In this document: one piece after another, positions 1 through 9,075 of the stretch
Layout: each line of letters opens with the position of its first letter
Numbering within the stretch: position 1 is the first letter of the stretch
Assembly: GCA_002496565.1 (NCBI GenBank)
Contig: DAKJ01000018.1
Location: 712,811-776,810, forward strand
DNA: 64,000 bases
Source: Methanosarcina sp. UBA289
GTDB taxonomy: Archaea; Halobacteriota; Methanosarcinia; Methanosarcinales; Methanosarcinaceae
Reading direction: 5' to 3'
Program-made: the position numbers and the translations under genes
Notes under the pieces: generated by a model
The model's input: only the letters and a program-made list of their open reading frames with translations
Database searches by the model: none
What the model was told of the DNA's origin: nothing

Positions 1-2
1 CT

Positions 3-785
3 GGAGGAGATGATGGGTCTGGGGGAGATAATGGATTAGGAGAAGACAATGGATCTGGAAGTGGCGGAAGTTCCGGAAGCCATGGTAGCTCTGGATGCAG
101 CATCTCTCCTGAATCTACAAAAAACATCGATTCAAAAGAGCTCTGCCAGAAATCTATTTCAAGCGGCAACAGGATAAGATTTGAGTTCACAAAAAGAGCT
201 ACCTGTGTCGGATATATAGAATTTATGGCCAAGAAAACTGTTGGAAAGACAACAGCAATCGTTGAGGAACTAAAAGGAAAGTCTAGCCTGACTCCCAATG
301 AGCCAGAAGGAGAAATTTACAAATACGTAAATATCTGGATCGGAAACAGCGGCTTTGCAAATTCAAAAAATATTGATAACGCTGTTGTGGGCTTTAAGGT
401 TAGTAAAGAGTGGATTAATAAAAATAATATTAATATAGATTCATTTACTCTTCAACATTTCAGCGACAAAAAGTGGAACTCGCTTCCAACCACAAAAATA
501 AACGAAGATAAAGAATATACTTACTTCGAAGCTAAATGTCCCAGTTTTTCTCCGTTTGCAATTACAGCCCAAAAAAAATCATTGACATTAGAGGAGAAAG
601 TAGGAGATAATCAGCTACCTAATGGGGAGATAGCACAAAACGAAAAAAAGACAAATACTGAGATATCTACTTCTAAGGAAAACAAAAACCAGCTGATTCT
701 GAAAATTGCCAGTTTATTTTTAGGGCTACTTGTAATTTTCATAATTGGTATGATTGTAATTCGAAAAAGAGGGCCTCAGCAATAA
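3..785 (+). CDS. PGF-pre-PGF domain surface protein, 3' part (gene runs in from the left edge)
   Basis: The reading frame is open from the first bases of the window, so the gene is cut at its 5' end; the ATG at 225 is internal. Visible in order: a Gly/Ser/Asp-rich linker (about 30 residues), a PGF-pre-PGF domain (typical phrases KKTVGKTT, YKYVNIWIGNSGF, FSPFAIT), an acidic/polar stalk and a C-terminal membrane helix ending in RKRG. Such domains sit near the C terminus of secreted or cell-surface proteins of methanogens and haloarchaea, so the missing part is probably extracellular and the protein is membrane-anchored. The tail lacks a PGF sorting motif and instead ends in a plain helix plus basic residues. 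The substrate or partner cannot be told from this part. Confidence 0.8.
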   Translation, partial: GGDDGSGGDNGLGEDNGSGSGGSSGSHGSSGCSISPESTKNIDSKELCQKSISSGNRIRFEFTKRATCVGYIEFMAKKTVGKTTAIVEELKGKSSLTPNEPEGEIYKYVNIWIGNSGFANSKNIDNAVVGFKVSKEWINKNNINIDSFTLQHFSDKKWNSLPTTKINEDKEYTYFEAKCPSFSPFAITAQKKSLTLEEKVGDNQLPNGEIAQNEKKTNTEISTSKENKNQLILKIASLFLGLLVIFIIGMIVIRKRGPQQ

Positions 786-963
786 GCATTCTAAAAGATT
801 AAAGCAGGAGATAGAAAATCTTCTGTTTTAATTATTTTTTAAAAGCATTTTGTTTAAAAATGAGATGAAAAACTGCCTCTTAAATCTACATAACAAGTGA
901 CCGTAGCTAAAAAGCAGCCTTCTTCACTCCAACACAAAAGCCTTTAAGTGGCATAAATCAGCC

Positions 964-1860
964 TTAAATCAGGCTTTTTAACCCTTCCTGCAGCTCGATC
1001 TCTCCTTTCCACCAGCCGGAGATTTTTGAGACATCAGCTTTTGAGTCCCGAACATCGCCTGCCCTTGAAGCAGCATGTACAATCCTGCTAGAGGAGCCAG
1101 TCGACTTAATAATATTCTCGGCAAGTCCCAGAACTGTCACGCTTTTACCCATAGCTACGTTAAAGACCTGACCATCCCCATGCTCAAGAGCCTTGACGTT
1201 TGCCCTGACTACATCTTTAACATGAACAAAATCTCGGCTCTGAAGACCATCACCATAAATGACAAGATCCTTTCCCAATTTCGCCCTCTCAAGGAAAATT
1301 GGAATAACGGCTGCATATGGGGACTTTGGATCCTGGCGAGGCCCGTAAACATTGAAATAACGCAGGCAAGTAGTACGAAGTCCATAACTCTCATAAAACA
1401 TCCTTGCAAGGTACTCTCCATCAAGTTTAGAAATAGCATAAGGAGAGGCTGGTTCAGGATACATATTCTCTCGTTTTGGAAGTATAGGATTATTTCCGTA
1501 GATCGCAGCTGAAGAAGCTGTCACAAATTTCTCGACCCCGGCTTTAACGCAGGCCTGCAGTACATTAAGGGTTCCAAGCGTGTTAATCTGGAAAGCTTCA
1601 GAAGGTTTTTCGCAGCTTAAAGGTACAGATACAAGGGCAGCTTCATTAAAGACATAATCCATGCCAGAAACCGCCTTTTCGACTGAGGGAAAATCACAGA
1701 TATCTCCCTGAATGAACTCGATGTTTTTATACTGCGGAATATTTCTGAGAAAACCAGTGGCAAGATTATCCAGAATCCTGACAGTGTGTCCTGCTTCTGC
1801 AAAATATTCAGCTATATGGGAGCCTATGAAACCTGCTCCTCCAGTAATCAATACTTTCAT
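964..1860 (-). CDS. NAD-dependent sugar-nucleotide epimerase/dehydratase (GalE-like, extended SDR)
   Basis: Extended short-chain dehydrogenase of 298 residues. The N-terminal GGAGFIGSH is the NAD-binding glycine motif, and the catalytic set is the Ser in TASSAAIYG and the YxxxK of PYAISK. The phrase LRYFNVYGPRQ is typical of UDP-glucose/UDP-GlcNAc 4-epimerases and related dehydratases. The likely role is cytoplasmic nucleotide-sugar interconversion for surface glycans. The frame extends 48 residues further upstream, but the homologous part starts at MKVLITGG, so 1860 was chosen. It is transcribed away from the DUF1616 gene. The exact substrate is not decidable by eye. Confidence 0.88.
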   Translation of the reverse strand: MKVLITGGAGFIGSHIAEYFAEAGHTVRILDNLATGFLRNIPQYKNIEFIQGDICDFPSVEKAVSGMDYVFNEAALVSVPLSCEKPSEAFQINTLGTLNVLQACVKAGVEKFVTASSAAIYGNNPILPKRENMYPEPASPYAISKLDGEYLARMFYESYGLRTTCLRYFNVYGPRQDPKSPYAAVIPIFLERAKLGKDLVIYGDGLQSRDFVHVKDVVRANVKALEHGDGQVFNVAMGKSVTVLGLAENIIKSTGSSSRIVHAASRAGDVRDSKADVSKISGWWKGEIELQEGLKSLI

Positions 1861-2325
1861 GCCTGCAGAAAGGGAAAAGTACAAAATAAAATTTTCTATG
1901 CACGCCTGGGAGTTTATAACATGAGATTGAAATATTCCTGATATGTGCAAAATATGGCGCAGGCTGGATAAGATATCTTTTAAAAAAGTACAAAGGTCCT
2001 TCAAAAGAGGGAAAATTTTTCATACAAAGAGATCTTATCAGTAAGGGGGAGTCTAAAAATTTGGAGATAGAAGGTATTTTTCAGAAAAATTGAGCCTGAA
2101 AAAGAAATAGATTATCTTTGAAAATAAATTTTTGAGATAGAGAATATTACAAGCAAAAATTAGATTCAAGCATAAAGGTATGTTCTACTTATTTTCCTGT
2201 AAAGAACCACCTGAAAGGATAAGCCTGACTTAAAAAGATAATATACGCAGAGCAGGTTGATGGAAGGCTTACATAGATATAAATTCAAAGAGGAGAGATT
2301 ATAAAATAATTTAATCAGTGATAAA
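1861..2325. promoter_or_regulatory. Divergent intergenic region, epimerase / DUF1616 gene
   Basis: This 465-base AT-rich gap separates two divergently transcribed genes and must hold both promoters. A TATA-like TTATAAAAT lies at about 2299-2307, only about 20 bases before the ATG at 2326, and another, TAGATATAAAT, lies at about 2273-2283. The second spacing fits a short leader and is the better candidate. No convincing gene or strong repeat was seen. Confidence 0.35.
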
Positions 2326-3207
2326 ATGGCCAGAAATAGACATCTTTCCGTGGACCTGCTGCTTGTTGCAGGTTTTGTGCTCATTACTAATATCTTCATA
2401 CTCATACCTGTACTTAGCGACAGTTTCCTACGCACCTGTCTGGGCATTATTCTGGTGCTTTTCTTACCAGGCTACTCCCTCACTGGAGCTCTCTTCCCGG
2501 CAAAAAAAGATCTTGAAGGAATTGAGAGAGCTGCAATCTCATTCGGATTGAGTATTGCAATAGCCCCGATAATGGGACTTGGACTGAACTATTCCACCTG
2601 GGGAATCAGGGAAATTCCTTTACTGACAGAATTTTCAATTTTTACTCTCCTGATGTGCGCAATTGCATACTACAGAAGAAGACTGCTGCCTGAGACTGAA
2701 GCCTTTGGAGTTTCACTTAAAGCATGTTACCTTAGCATGAAAGCCGAAATTCTTGAAAATCCAGAGTCGAAAACTGATAAGATTATCGCGTTTATCTTGG
2801 TCCTTTCTATTCTAGCCTCTATGGGGAGCCTCGCTTACATTATAGGAAACCCTAAAGAAGGAGAACATTTCACTGAATTTTATATTCTTGGGAATAACAG
2901 TACGATAGGAGACTATCCTACAGAGTTTGTACAGGGGGAAAAAGGAACAGTCACTGTGGGGATCATGAACCACGAGTACAGGCCAGTGGATTATACAATA
3001 GATGTAAGACTCGAAAACAAATCTCTACCGGAAAGCCAGAAAAAGATAAGCCTTGGGCATAATATGTCCTGGGAAGAACCAATTACTTTTACGCCGTCTC
3101 TTGAAGGGAAGAACATGAAGCTAGAGTTTCTACTTTTTAATGAAACTGAAAAAACAATACCTTACAGGAACCTGCATCTCTGGATTAATGTTACTGAGGA
3201 GGCCTGA
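2326..3207 (+). CDS. DUF1616 family membrane protein
   Basis: This 293-residue protein has four predicted membrane helices in its first half (about residues 10-28, 35-55, 70-92 and 100-118), one more near 145-165, then a soluble C-terminal domain of about 120 residues with phrases such as VTVGIMNHEYRPVDYTI. This matches archaeal DUF1616 proteins, whose C-terminal half looks like an extracellular beta-rich domain. Function is unknown; such genes often sit near cell-surface polysaccharide genes, which fits the epimerase next door. It is followed after two bases by the CPBP protease gene, suggesting one operon. Confidence 0.75.
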   Translation: MARNRHLSVDLLLVAGFVLITNIFILIPVLSDSFLRTCLGIILVLFLPGYSLTGALFPAKKDLEGIERAAISFGLSIAIAPIMGLGLNYSTWGIREIPLLTEFSIFTLLMCAIAYYRRRLLPETEAFGVSLKACYLSMKAEILENPESKTDKIIAFILVLSILASMGSLAYIIGNPKEGEHFTEFYILGNNSTIGDYPTEFVQGEKGTVTVGIMNHEYRPVDYTIDVRLENKSLPESQKKISLGHNMSWEEPITFTPSLEGKNMKLEFLLFNETEKTIPYRNLHLWINVTEEA

Positions 3208-3209
3208 AG

Positions 3210-4085
3210 ATGGCAATTTTGGGCTTTACATCTTCAGAGCTAGAAGCGGGAAAGGCATCTCTGCCGGGGCTCGGGAAAATGCTTAAAATTCAAACTGAAG
3301 AAAAAACCGGATTCCTGAAAAAGATATTATATGTAGGAATCCCGATAACTGCTATTACTCTTACCGAATTATTGATTTTTGGAGGAAGGTTGAGAGAAGC
3401 CTCAATAGCTTATACTTTGCTTTTGTTGTTGTTTTCGTATTCAATAGCAGTTATTACAAAACCTGAGATAAGGAAAATCTACCAAGCCTTCTTGCTTCTG
3501 ACAATTTTTAGATTGGTAAATTTTTCGATGCCGGTTTTCTTAGAAAAAAATCTTTATTCTTTCGTATTTATTTATGCTCCTCTGGCAATTCCAATAACTC
3601 TTGCTACCACTCATCAGAAAGTGAGATATGAGAGAAAAAGAGACACTCTGAAGAGAATATGGATCTATCTCCCCCTATCTGTTCTTGCAGGACTGGCTTT
3701 CGGTCAGGTAGAATATACACTCATAGGGACTAGAGAATTTATTCCAGATCTCTCAGCAACAAATTTGCTGATACTTATAATCATAATGGTTTTCATTGTG
3801 GGATTGATAGAAGAACTCATCTTCAGGTCAATTCTCCAGACGAGCCTAGAAGAGTTCTTGGGACCAACTGGGGGAATTTTCTTTTCAAGCCTCCTTTTTG
3901 GAATAATGCATTCTGCATATGGCATGCCCTACGAAATGGCATATACCTTCCTTGTAGGAGGTTTTTTAGGATACTTATTTTATAGAACCCGAAGTCTTCC
4001 CCTTGTGGTAATGATTCACGGATCAATAAATGTATTCTTGTTTGGGATAATTCCACATACAGGACCTTTACTCGGATTGATATAA
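3210..4085 (+). CDS. CPBP family intramembrane metalloprotease (CAAX-protease-like)
   Basis: This 291-residue multi-pass membrane protein (about eight helices) carries the abortive-infection/CPBP signature: an EELIFR motif (EExxxR) near residue 200, FGIMHS (FxxxH) near 232, and a third conserved His/Asn region (MIHGSINVFLF) near the C terminus. The two Glu and the His residues are expected to bind the metal, so it is probably catalytically competent. Family members cleave proteins within membranes or process prenylated proteins and bacteriocins; the substrate here is unknown. A strong GAGGAGG-type site lies just before the ATG, inside the end of the preceding gene. Confidence 0.85.
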   Translation: MAILGFTSSELEAGKASLPGLGKMLKIQTEEKTGFLKKILYVGIPITAITLTELLIFGGRLREASIAYTLLLLLFSYSIAVITKPEIRKIYQAFLLLTIFRLVNFSMPVFLEKNLYSFVFIYAPLAIPITLATTHQKVRYERKRDTLKRIWIYLPLSVLAGLAFGQVEYTLIGTREFIPDLSATNLLILIIIMVFIVGLIEELIFRSILQTSLEEFLGPTGGIFFSSLLFGIMHSAYGMPYEMAYTFLVGGFLGYLFYRTRSLPLVVMIHGSINVFLFGIIPHTGPLLGLI

Positions 4086-4143
4086 AACGCTGTAAAAATT
4101 GATTTGAAAAAGTCTGTAAAAGGTAGGTATTTGATCTTAAAAT

Positions 4144-4168
4144 AGAAGTGAGGTAAAACCTCATTTCT
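4144..4168 (+). terminator. Hairpin downstream of the CPBP gene
   Basis: A ten-pair stem, AGAAGTGAGG / CCTCATTTCT (one G-T pair), encloses a five-base TAAAA loop 59 bases after the stop codon. The T-run after it is weak, so it may act as a terminator or as an mRNA 3'-end stabiliser. The rest of the 4086-4424 gap holds a TATA-like TATATTTAAA at about 4362-4371 for the next gene. Confidence 0.45.
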
Positions 4169-4424
4169 GAACACTTCTGTATTCCTTTCTTTCAGGGATT
4201 ATTTACTCCTGCTGCGAGAAAAACCATGTTGCAGATCAAGATTGCTGATTGGAATTTTGGTTGAGTACGGACTACAATTATTACTTTTGAAGGAAGAATA
4301 AGATATATAAAGAATAAAAAACCTGCTTTTCTCCTGCTAGAAGAACCACAAACTATAAGTATATATTTAAAAGAAAACTGTCATTCTTTGTGAACAGAAC
4401 TTGATAGGCTCTGGAGAAAAACTT

Positions 4425-5192
4425 ATGGCCAGATATGCAGACCGTTTCTGGGAGATTGACTGTCTGCGAGGATTTGCCGTCCTTTTGATGCTCCTGTACC
4501 ATTTTCTTTATGACTTGGACTTTTTTGAACTTGCGGAGATTCAGCTAAGATCAGGCCTTATCCTATATGCAGGCAGATTTTCAGCTTTCCTTTTTATCCT
4601 TATCTCAGGAACCGCCCTTTCTATAAGCCATTCAAGAGCCCTTAATAAAGAGTTTTGTAGAAGGAGAACCGAAAACTTCTGTAAATACCTGAGGAGAGGA
4701 ATCAAACTATATTTAATGGGGCTTTTGCTCACAGTTATAACCTGGATCTTTTTACCTGAAGAGTATATTGTCTTTGGGATCCTGCAATTTTTTGGGGTTT
4801 CGGCCGTGCTTGTCTATCCCTTCCTGAGATATGGGAGAGAAAACCTCTATTTCAGCCTGTTTTTCATCCTTTCAGGGCTTTACCTTAGGACTATAACTTT
4901 CGGGTTTTCCAGCCTTCTCTGGCTGGGTTTCACTCCCGAAAATTTCAGAACCCTTGACTACTTTCCCATCTTTCCTTGGTTTGGGGTGTTGCTTGCAGGA
5001 GTTTTCCTGGGGAATTTCCTGTACGCAGGCGGGAAAAGGCAGTTTGAAATTCCATATACCGGAAAAAATCTTCTTTCCAGATTATTTTCCAGAGTTGGGC
5101 AACATTCTCTGGTCATATATTTCATTCATCAGCCAGTCTTTCTCGGATTCTTATTCCTGAGTGGGCTAATCAATCTGAATATATTACTATAA
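4425..5192 (+). CDS. DUF1624/HGSNAT-like membrane acyltransferase family protein
   Basis: A polytopic membrane protein of 255 residues with about seven helices. It opens with RFWEIDCLRGFAVLLMLLYH, characteristic of the DUF1624 / heparan-alpha-glucosaminide N-acetyltransferase-like group (acyltransferase-3 superfamily), including the Asp and Arg of the DCLRG motif and a following His. It may transfer acyl groups to surface sugars, but no acceptor can be named. The TTG at 4401 is also in frame; the ATG at 4425 was chosen because GGAG lies eight bases upstream and the conserved part starts right after it. It is monocistronic, with its own TATA-like box near 4362. Confidence 0.72.
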   Translation: MARYADRFWEIDCLRGFAVLLMLLYHFLYDLDFFELAEIQLRSGLILYAGRFSAFLFILISGTALSISHSRALNKEFCRRRTENFCKYLRRGIKLYLMGLLLTVITWIFLPEEYIVFGILQFFGVSAVLVYPFLRYGRENLYFSLFFILSGLYLRTITFGFSSLLWLGFTPENFRTLDYFPIFPWFGVLLAGVFLGNFLYAGGKRQFEIPYTGKNLLSRLFSRVGQHSLVIYFIHQPVFLGFLFLSGLINLNILL

Positions 5193-5452
5193 AACGTATA
5201 CAAAGTCTATTTAAAAGAAACCCTAAGAAGTATATTTTTCTAGTTTTCTTTACGACTCAAAATTACCAGTAGACCTAAACCTGATGGTTTTATATTATCT
5301 AACAGACGTAATTGTATATCTGTTTACTTGCACTCATATACTGATCAATCTTCGCCTGCTCTCTGAAAAAATATAATGATGTAAAGTATAGCCAGGATAT
5401 AAGGTCAAAAACAAATCAGATTCATATTTTCAGTCCGATAAAGGAGCAGAAG

Positions 5453-5785
5453 GTGCAAAATCAAAAACAGAAGATGGAGAAAAGAATGTATCTTGAAATT
5501 GCGATGTTTGCCTATTTTGTAGTTCTCTTCTTGACTCTTCGAGATGTTCGGATTTTTAAAAGAACCGGTTATCGTTCTTACAGGAGAGGAGCCATGAAGG
5601 GACTTGCAGCTTCTTCCCTAGTTTTGATAGGAGCAGTTGTTGTTGAGGTAAACCCGGAGCTTGGATTGCTTTTCGTATTAATAGGACTCTTTATCAATCG
5701 TAAAGGAATAAGAGAGCGTGTTTTTACTAGTGCAGGAACTCTTGACCGCTTTCTCGGAAAAACAGATTATGTAAAGAGAAAATGA
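5453..5785 (+). CDS. Small membrane protein of unknown function (110 aa)
   Basis: The GTG start at 5453 is supported by an AAGGAG site six bases upstream; an ATG lies in frame at 5474. There are probably three hydrophobic segments (about residues 13-27, 48-62 and 66-80), with basic loops containing RDVRIFKRTGYRSYRRGAMKG and a basic tail. The last two helices flank a short NPELG turn. I do not recognise the family. It stands alone between the acyltransferase-like gene and rps17e. Confidence 0.6.
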   Translation: MQNQKQKMEKRMYLEIAMFAYFVVLFLTLRDVRIFKRTGYRSYRRGAMKGLAASSLVLIGAVVVEVNPELGLLFVLIGLFINRKGIRERVFTSAGTLDRFLGKTDYVKRK

Positions 5786-6242
5786 GAAGGATAATACATA
5801 AGAATGCAGAATATATTTTAATACAGGATTATCCAAATGCCGTATGATGAATAAAGAGATTAGATCAAAAATCTAACCATTGTTGCTATACTCATCTTGC
5901 AAAATTAATATTATCTTAGGGAAAAATTGTCAGTGTCTATTACATGTAGAACTAATTGAGAAAAAGAATGATAAGCCTCACAGCTTTAGACTGGAGTATT
6001 GACCCCAAAACTTATAAATCTCAAGTGACCTATTAGTCGACGAATTCATAATCAATCAAATTTTTCAATCCAGTTTTCACTAAACCTATCAATTCGAAAG
6101 AAGAAAATAGACGTCAAATAACCATATTTTCTATCTTCGACTTCACGTTAACCAGAATTCACAGGAAAACATGTGATATAAACTAGAAGTAGAATTGAAT
6201 AACTGGACTAAAAAACAGCAAAAACATCTAAGAGGAGATACG
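5786..6242 (+). promoter_or_regulatory. Long gap and leader before rps17e
   Basis: This 457-base gap holds a small hairpin (TTAGAT / ATCTAA at 5860-5876), a possible 3' end for the preceding gene. A TATA-like CTTATAAAT lies at about 6011-6019. If it is the rps17e-dap promoter, the leader would be about 200 bases, long for an archaeon. An AGAGGAG ribosome site precedes the rps17e start. No gene was seen. Confidence 0.4.
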
Positions 6243-6437
6243 ATGGGAAATATAAGACAGACAAACATAAAAAAAATTGCATTCGGACTGATTGAAAACC
6301 ACGGGGATGTCTTCACAAAAGATTTTGAAACTAACAAGACTCTTGTGACAAAGTATACAACCATTGAAAGCAAAGTTATAAGAAACAGGGTTGCAGGTTA
6401 CGTCACAAGAAAAGTTGCACGCATGAAAGTATACTAA
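6243..6437 (+). CDS. rps17e: 30S ribosomal protein S17e
   Basis: A basic 64-residue protein matching archaeal S17e: MGNIRQTNIKKIAFGLIENH at the start, then a KYTTIESKVIRNRVAGYVTR core. It is a small-subunit protein shared by archaea and eukaryotes and absent from bacteria. The frame runs 16 codons further upstream, but the ATG at 6243, with an AGAGGAG site six bases before it, gives the family's usual length. dapA starts 40 bases downstream, so the three genes are probably co-transcribed. Confidence 0.93.
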   Translation: MGNIRQTNIKKIAFGLIENHGDVFTKDFETNKTLVTKYTTIESKVIRNRVAGYVTRKVARMKVY

Positions 6438-6477
6438 GCAGAAGATTTACTTCTGAATATAGGTAGGGATATCTGAA

Positions 6478-7353
6478 ATGTTTGAAGGAGCAATACCTGC
6501 CCTGATAACTCCTTTTACTAAGAACGACAGGATTGACAGGGAAGGTCTACAAAGGAATATTGCATTTGTTGAAGAAGGAGGAGTTGCAGGGATTGTGCCC
6601 TGTGGCACTACAGGAGAATCCGCGACTCTTTCTGCACTTGAGCACGAAGAAGTAATAGATATTGCAGTAGAATGTTCAAAGGTTCCTGTGATCGCAGGAA
6701 CAGGTTCAAATAATACAGGAGAAGCTCTCCAGTTTACAAAACACGCTGCAGATGCGGGTGTAGATGGAGTTCTTCTAATTTCTCCCTATTATAACAAGCC
6801 AAATCCTGCAGGCCTGATTGCGCACTTCAAGAAAATTGCCGAGGCAATCGATATTCCTATGATTCTGTACAATGTCCCTTCCCGCACAGGACAGGACATG
6901 CCAGTAGAAGTTATTACCGAGCTTGCAAAAGTCGAGAATATTGTGGGAATTAAGGAAGCTAGCGGAAGTGTCGGGAAAGTTTCCCAAATCCTGGAAAATA
7001 CTGCAGATGATGACTTCGTGGTTCTTTCAGGTGAGGATGGTTTGACTCTTCCGATTCTTTCTGTAGGAGGGAAAGGAGTCATTTCTGTTGCTGCAAATAT
7101 AGTACCTGATAGGATGTCCAAGATGGTAAATGCAGCTCTTGTCGGAGACTATGAAACCGCAAGAAAGATTCATTTTGAGATTGCCCCTCTGATTCGTGCC
7201 CTCTTCCTCGAAACAAACCCGATCCCGGTCAAGAAAGCTGCAGAGCTTGCAGGCCTAGCAAGCGGGCATCTGAGACTTCCACTCGCACCCCTTAGCGATA
7301 CAAACATTGAAAAGGTTGCAGATGAACTCAGGAAATTGGGGGTTATTGAATGA
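6478..7353 (+). CDS. dapA: 4-hydroxy-tetrahydrodipicolinate synthase
   Basis: Condenses pyruvate with aspartate semialdehyde, the first committed step of the diaminopimelate/lysine pathway, in the cytoplasm. The 291-residue TIM-barrel shows the family signatures PCGTTGES (residues 41-48), the catalytic Tyr at 131 in ILYNVPSRTG, and the Schiff-base Lys at 159 in GIKEASG. Length is normal and no key residue is missing. Its stop overlaps the dapB start by four bases (ATGA), so the two are translationally coupled. Confidence 0.96.
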   Translation: MFEGAIPALITPFTKNDRIDREGLQRNIAFVEEGGVAGIVPCGTTGESATLSALEHEEVIDIAVECSKVPVIAGTGSNNTGEALQFTKHAADAGVDGVLLISPYYNKPNPAGLIAHFKKIAEAIDIPMILYNVPSRTGQDMPVEVITELAKVENIVGIKEASGSVGKVSQILENTADDDFVVLSGEDGLTLPILSVGGKGVISVAANIVPDRMSKMVNAALVGDYETARKIHFEIAPLIRALFLETNPIPVKKAAELAGLASGHLRLPLAPLSDTNIEKVADELRKLGVIE

Positions 7354-8141
7354 TTAACACGGCAGTACTCGGAGCCTGCGGCAGAATGGGCTCTTTAATT
7401 GTGGAGAATATTACCAGCTCTACGGACATGCAGCTTGTTGCTGCTTTTGACATCAATAATTTCGGAAGAGATGCAGGGGAATTTGCCCATGTCGGGAACC
7501 TGGGAGTTCAGATCTCGAATGTAAAAGACCTTGAAACTGTTCTGAAAGAAAGCAAGGCTGATGTCCTTATCGACTTTACCGCAGCTGGTGCAACTGTAGT
7601 TAACGCTCCAATAGCAGCTAGAGCTGGAGTAAATCTTATTATAGGAACTACAGGTCTGACTCCGGAGCAGCGAGCAGTAATTGACGAGGCTATCAAGGAA
7701 GGTCAGGTAAGTGCCGTAATCTCCCCTAACTACTCGGTAGGCGTTAATGTCTTTTTCAAGATAATCAAGGAAGCTGCAAAATACCTTGCAGATTATGATA
7801 TAGAGATTATAGAAGCTCATCATAACCAGAAAAAAGATGCTCCGAGCGGAACCGCCCTTAGGGCAGCCGACGTCATCAGTGAGGCTCTCGGCGGAAAGGA
7901 GTATGTCTACGGCAGAGAAGGTATTGCCCCACGCGGAAAAGAAATCGGAATTCACGGAGTCCGCGCCGGAGATATCACAGGTGATCACACCGTTCTCTTT
8001 GCAGGCAATTCTGAAAGGATCGAAATAAAGCATATGGCTCACTCCCGCCAGATCTTTGCCAAAGGCGCAGTGCGTGCAGCCGAATGGATCTGCAAGCAGA
8101 AACCTGGAATTTATTCCATGGACGATGTGCTCGGATTATAA
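7350..8141 (+). CDS. dapB: 4-hydroxy-tetrahydrodipicolinate reductase
   Basis: Reduces the DapA product using NAD(P)H. The 263-residue protein begins with the nucleotide-binding motif GACGRMG and contains the family signature EAHHNQKKDAPSGTA, with the catalytic His pair and Lys, followed by a C-terminal tetramerisation region. It overlaps dapA by four bases, placing the second enzyme of lysine synthesis right behind the first. The following gap to 8409 is AT-rich and no gene was seen there. Confidence 0.96.
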   Translation: MINTAVLGACGRMGSLIVENITSSTDMQLVAAFDINNFGRDAGEFAHVGNLGVQISNVKDLETVLKESKADVLIDFTAAGATVVNAPIAARAGVNLIIGTTGLTPEQRAVIDEAIKEGQVSAVISPNYSVGVNVFFKIIKEAAKYLADYDIEIIEAHHNQKKDAPSGTALRAADVISEALGGKEYVYGREGIAPRGKEIGIHGVRAGDITGDHTVLFAGNSERIEIKHMAHSRQIFAKGAVRAAEWICKQKPGIYSMDDVLGL

Positions 8142-8409
8142 AGCAATATATTAGATCACAATTTTACATCAGCTAAACATCAGCTAATAAAAACATTAGA
8201 ATTATGTGTCTGGTCTATGAGTTTACTTATTAGGCCCAACCATATTTTTATCGCAAAACAGAATCATTTGATTTCTTATTTTTTTGATCTGACTCAACTT
8301 GACTAAAATCTTATTTCAAATATATTAGTTTTGAATTATTAATAATATATACAACATGTAATTTGAATTTGAGCTATAGTTAATATCTAACCATATAGCC
8401 CAAGCAAGA

Positions 8410-8820
8410 TCATTTCTTGCTGAAGACAAGTTCGGAACTCAAGTCTTCAACTCTATCCGCTACAACGATATTTCCCTGTATCCCCAGCTTTTTTCCACTA
8501 TACCATTTTCCTTGAATAAGAAGTCTATCCCCCGCTGAAACTAGGCATAAGCCATGATAGAGTACAAGTACGTTTTTTCCTTCATATTCGATGGAAAATA
8601 CACTTTCATATTTGCTTCCAATGCTTCCAAATATAATAATAAAAAGGGCACCGAGAAAGAAAGATGGACGTTCATAGATTCTGGAATCAACAGTTGCTTT
8701 AGTTTCAACTCCAAGTTCCTCAGTTTCATTCTTAGTTCTTTCGTCTTCATTTTTGGCTTTTAAGTCATCAGAAAGATATAAAACATCTGAATCTACCTCA
8801 AAGTTGTCCTTCTTTTGCAT
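8410..8820 (-). CDS. Hypothetical single-helix membrane protein with a C-terminal beta domain
   Basis: This 136-residue protein begins with a charged, Glu/Lys-rich segment (residues 1-48), then has one hydrophobic helix (about 52-70, FFLGALFIIIFGSIG) and a C-terminal domain of about 60 residues with alternating hydrophobic residues (KNVLVLYHGLCLVSAGDRLL). The last part resembles a small OB-like or NfeD-like beta barrel, but this is only an impression from the pattern. Start chosen at the first ATG, preceded by ACGAGG. It is a lone gene facing dapB; function unknown. Confidence 0.55.
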   Translation of the reverse strand: MQKKDNFEVDSDVLYLSDDLKAKNEDERTKNETEELGVETKATVDSRIYERPSFFLGALFIIIFGSIGSKYESVFSIEYEGKNVLVLYHGLCLVSAGDRLLIQGKWYSGKKLGIQGNIVVADRVEDLSSELVFSKK

Positions 8821-9036
8821 AAAAGAGCCTCGTTGGACCTACAGTTTTACGTTATATAATTATCAAATTTAATTTAATGTTCAGGTTACAGAAAAAATTC
8901 ACAAATGAGATAAATTTTAACCATCTTTCATATATTTTTTATGGCCAGATCATCAAAATGTTCTTGAGAAAACGTCAAAACTTGTTCTAGAGAAAAGAAA
9001 TTTTTAATTAGAAAGTTTCAAAAATTTTCAGAGTAG

Positions 9037-9050
9037 AAAGATATAAATAG
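9037..9050 (+). promoter_or_regulatory. TATA box of the HTH regulator / membrane-protein array
   Basis: AAAGATATAAATAG lies about 24-30 bases before the ATG at 9072. At archaeal TATA-to-start spacing, transcription would begin within a few bases of the ATG, implying a leaderless or nearly leaderless mRNA. No Shine-Dalgarno sequence precedes the ATG, which agrees. Confidence 0.5.
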
Positions 9051-9057
9051 TCAACAT

Positions 9058-9075
9058 ACATATGTTTACATATGT
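9058..9075 (+). promoter_or_regulatory. Twin palindromic operator candidate (ACATATGT x2)
   Basis: Two identical eight-base palindromes ACATATGT occupy 9058-9065 and 9068-9075, centred ten bases (one helical turn) apart. The second contains the start codon of the HTH regulator. Lying between the TATA box and the gene, they could serve as an autoregulatory operator for that regulator; this role is inferred from position and symmetry. Confidence 0.5.

Noticed and set aside
1861..2004. 48-residue N-terminal extension of the epimerase
   Set aside because: The homologous enzyme starts at MKVLITGG; the extension is not conserved-looking.
7395..8042. 215-residue minus-strand frame opposite dapB
   Set aside because: It lies entirely over dapB and shows no protein-like composition; shadow frame.
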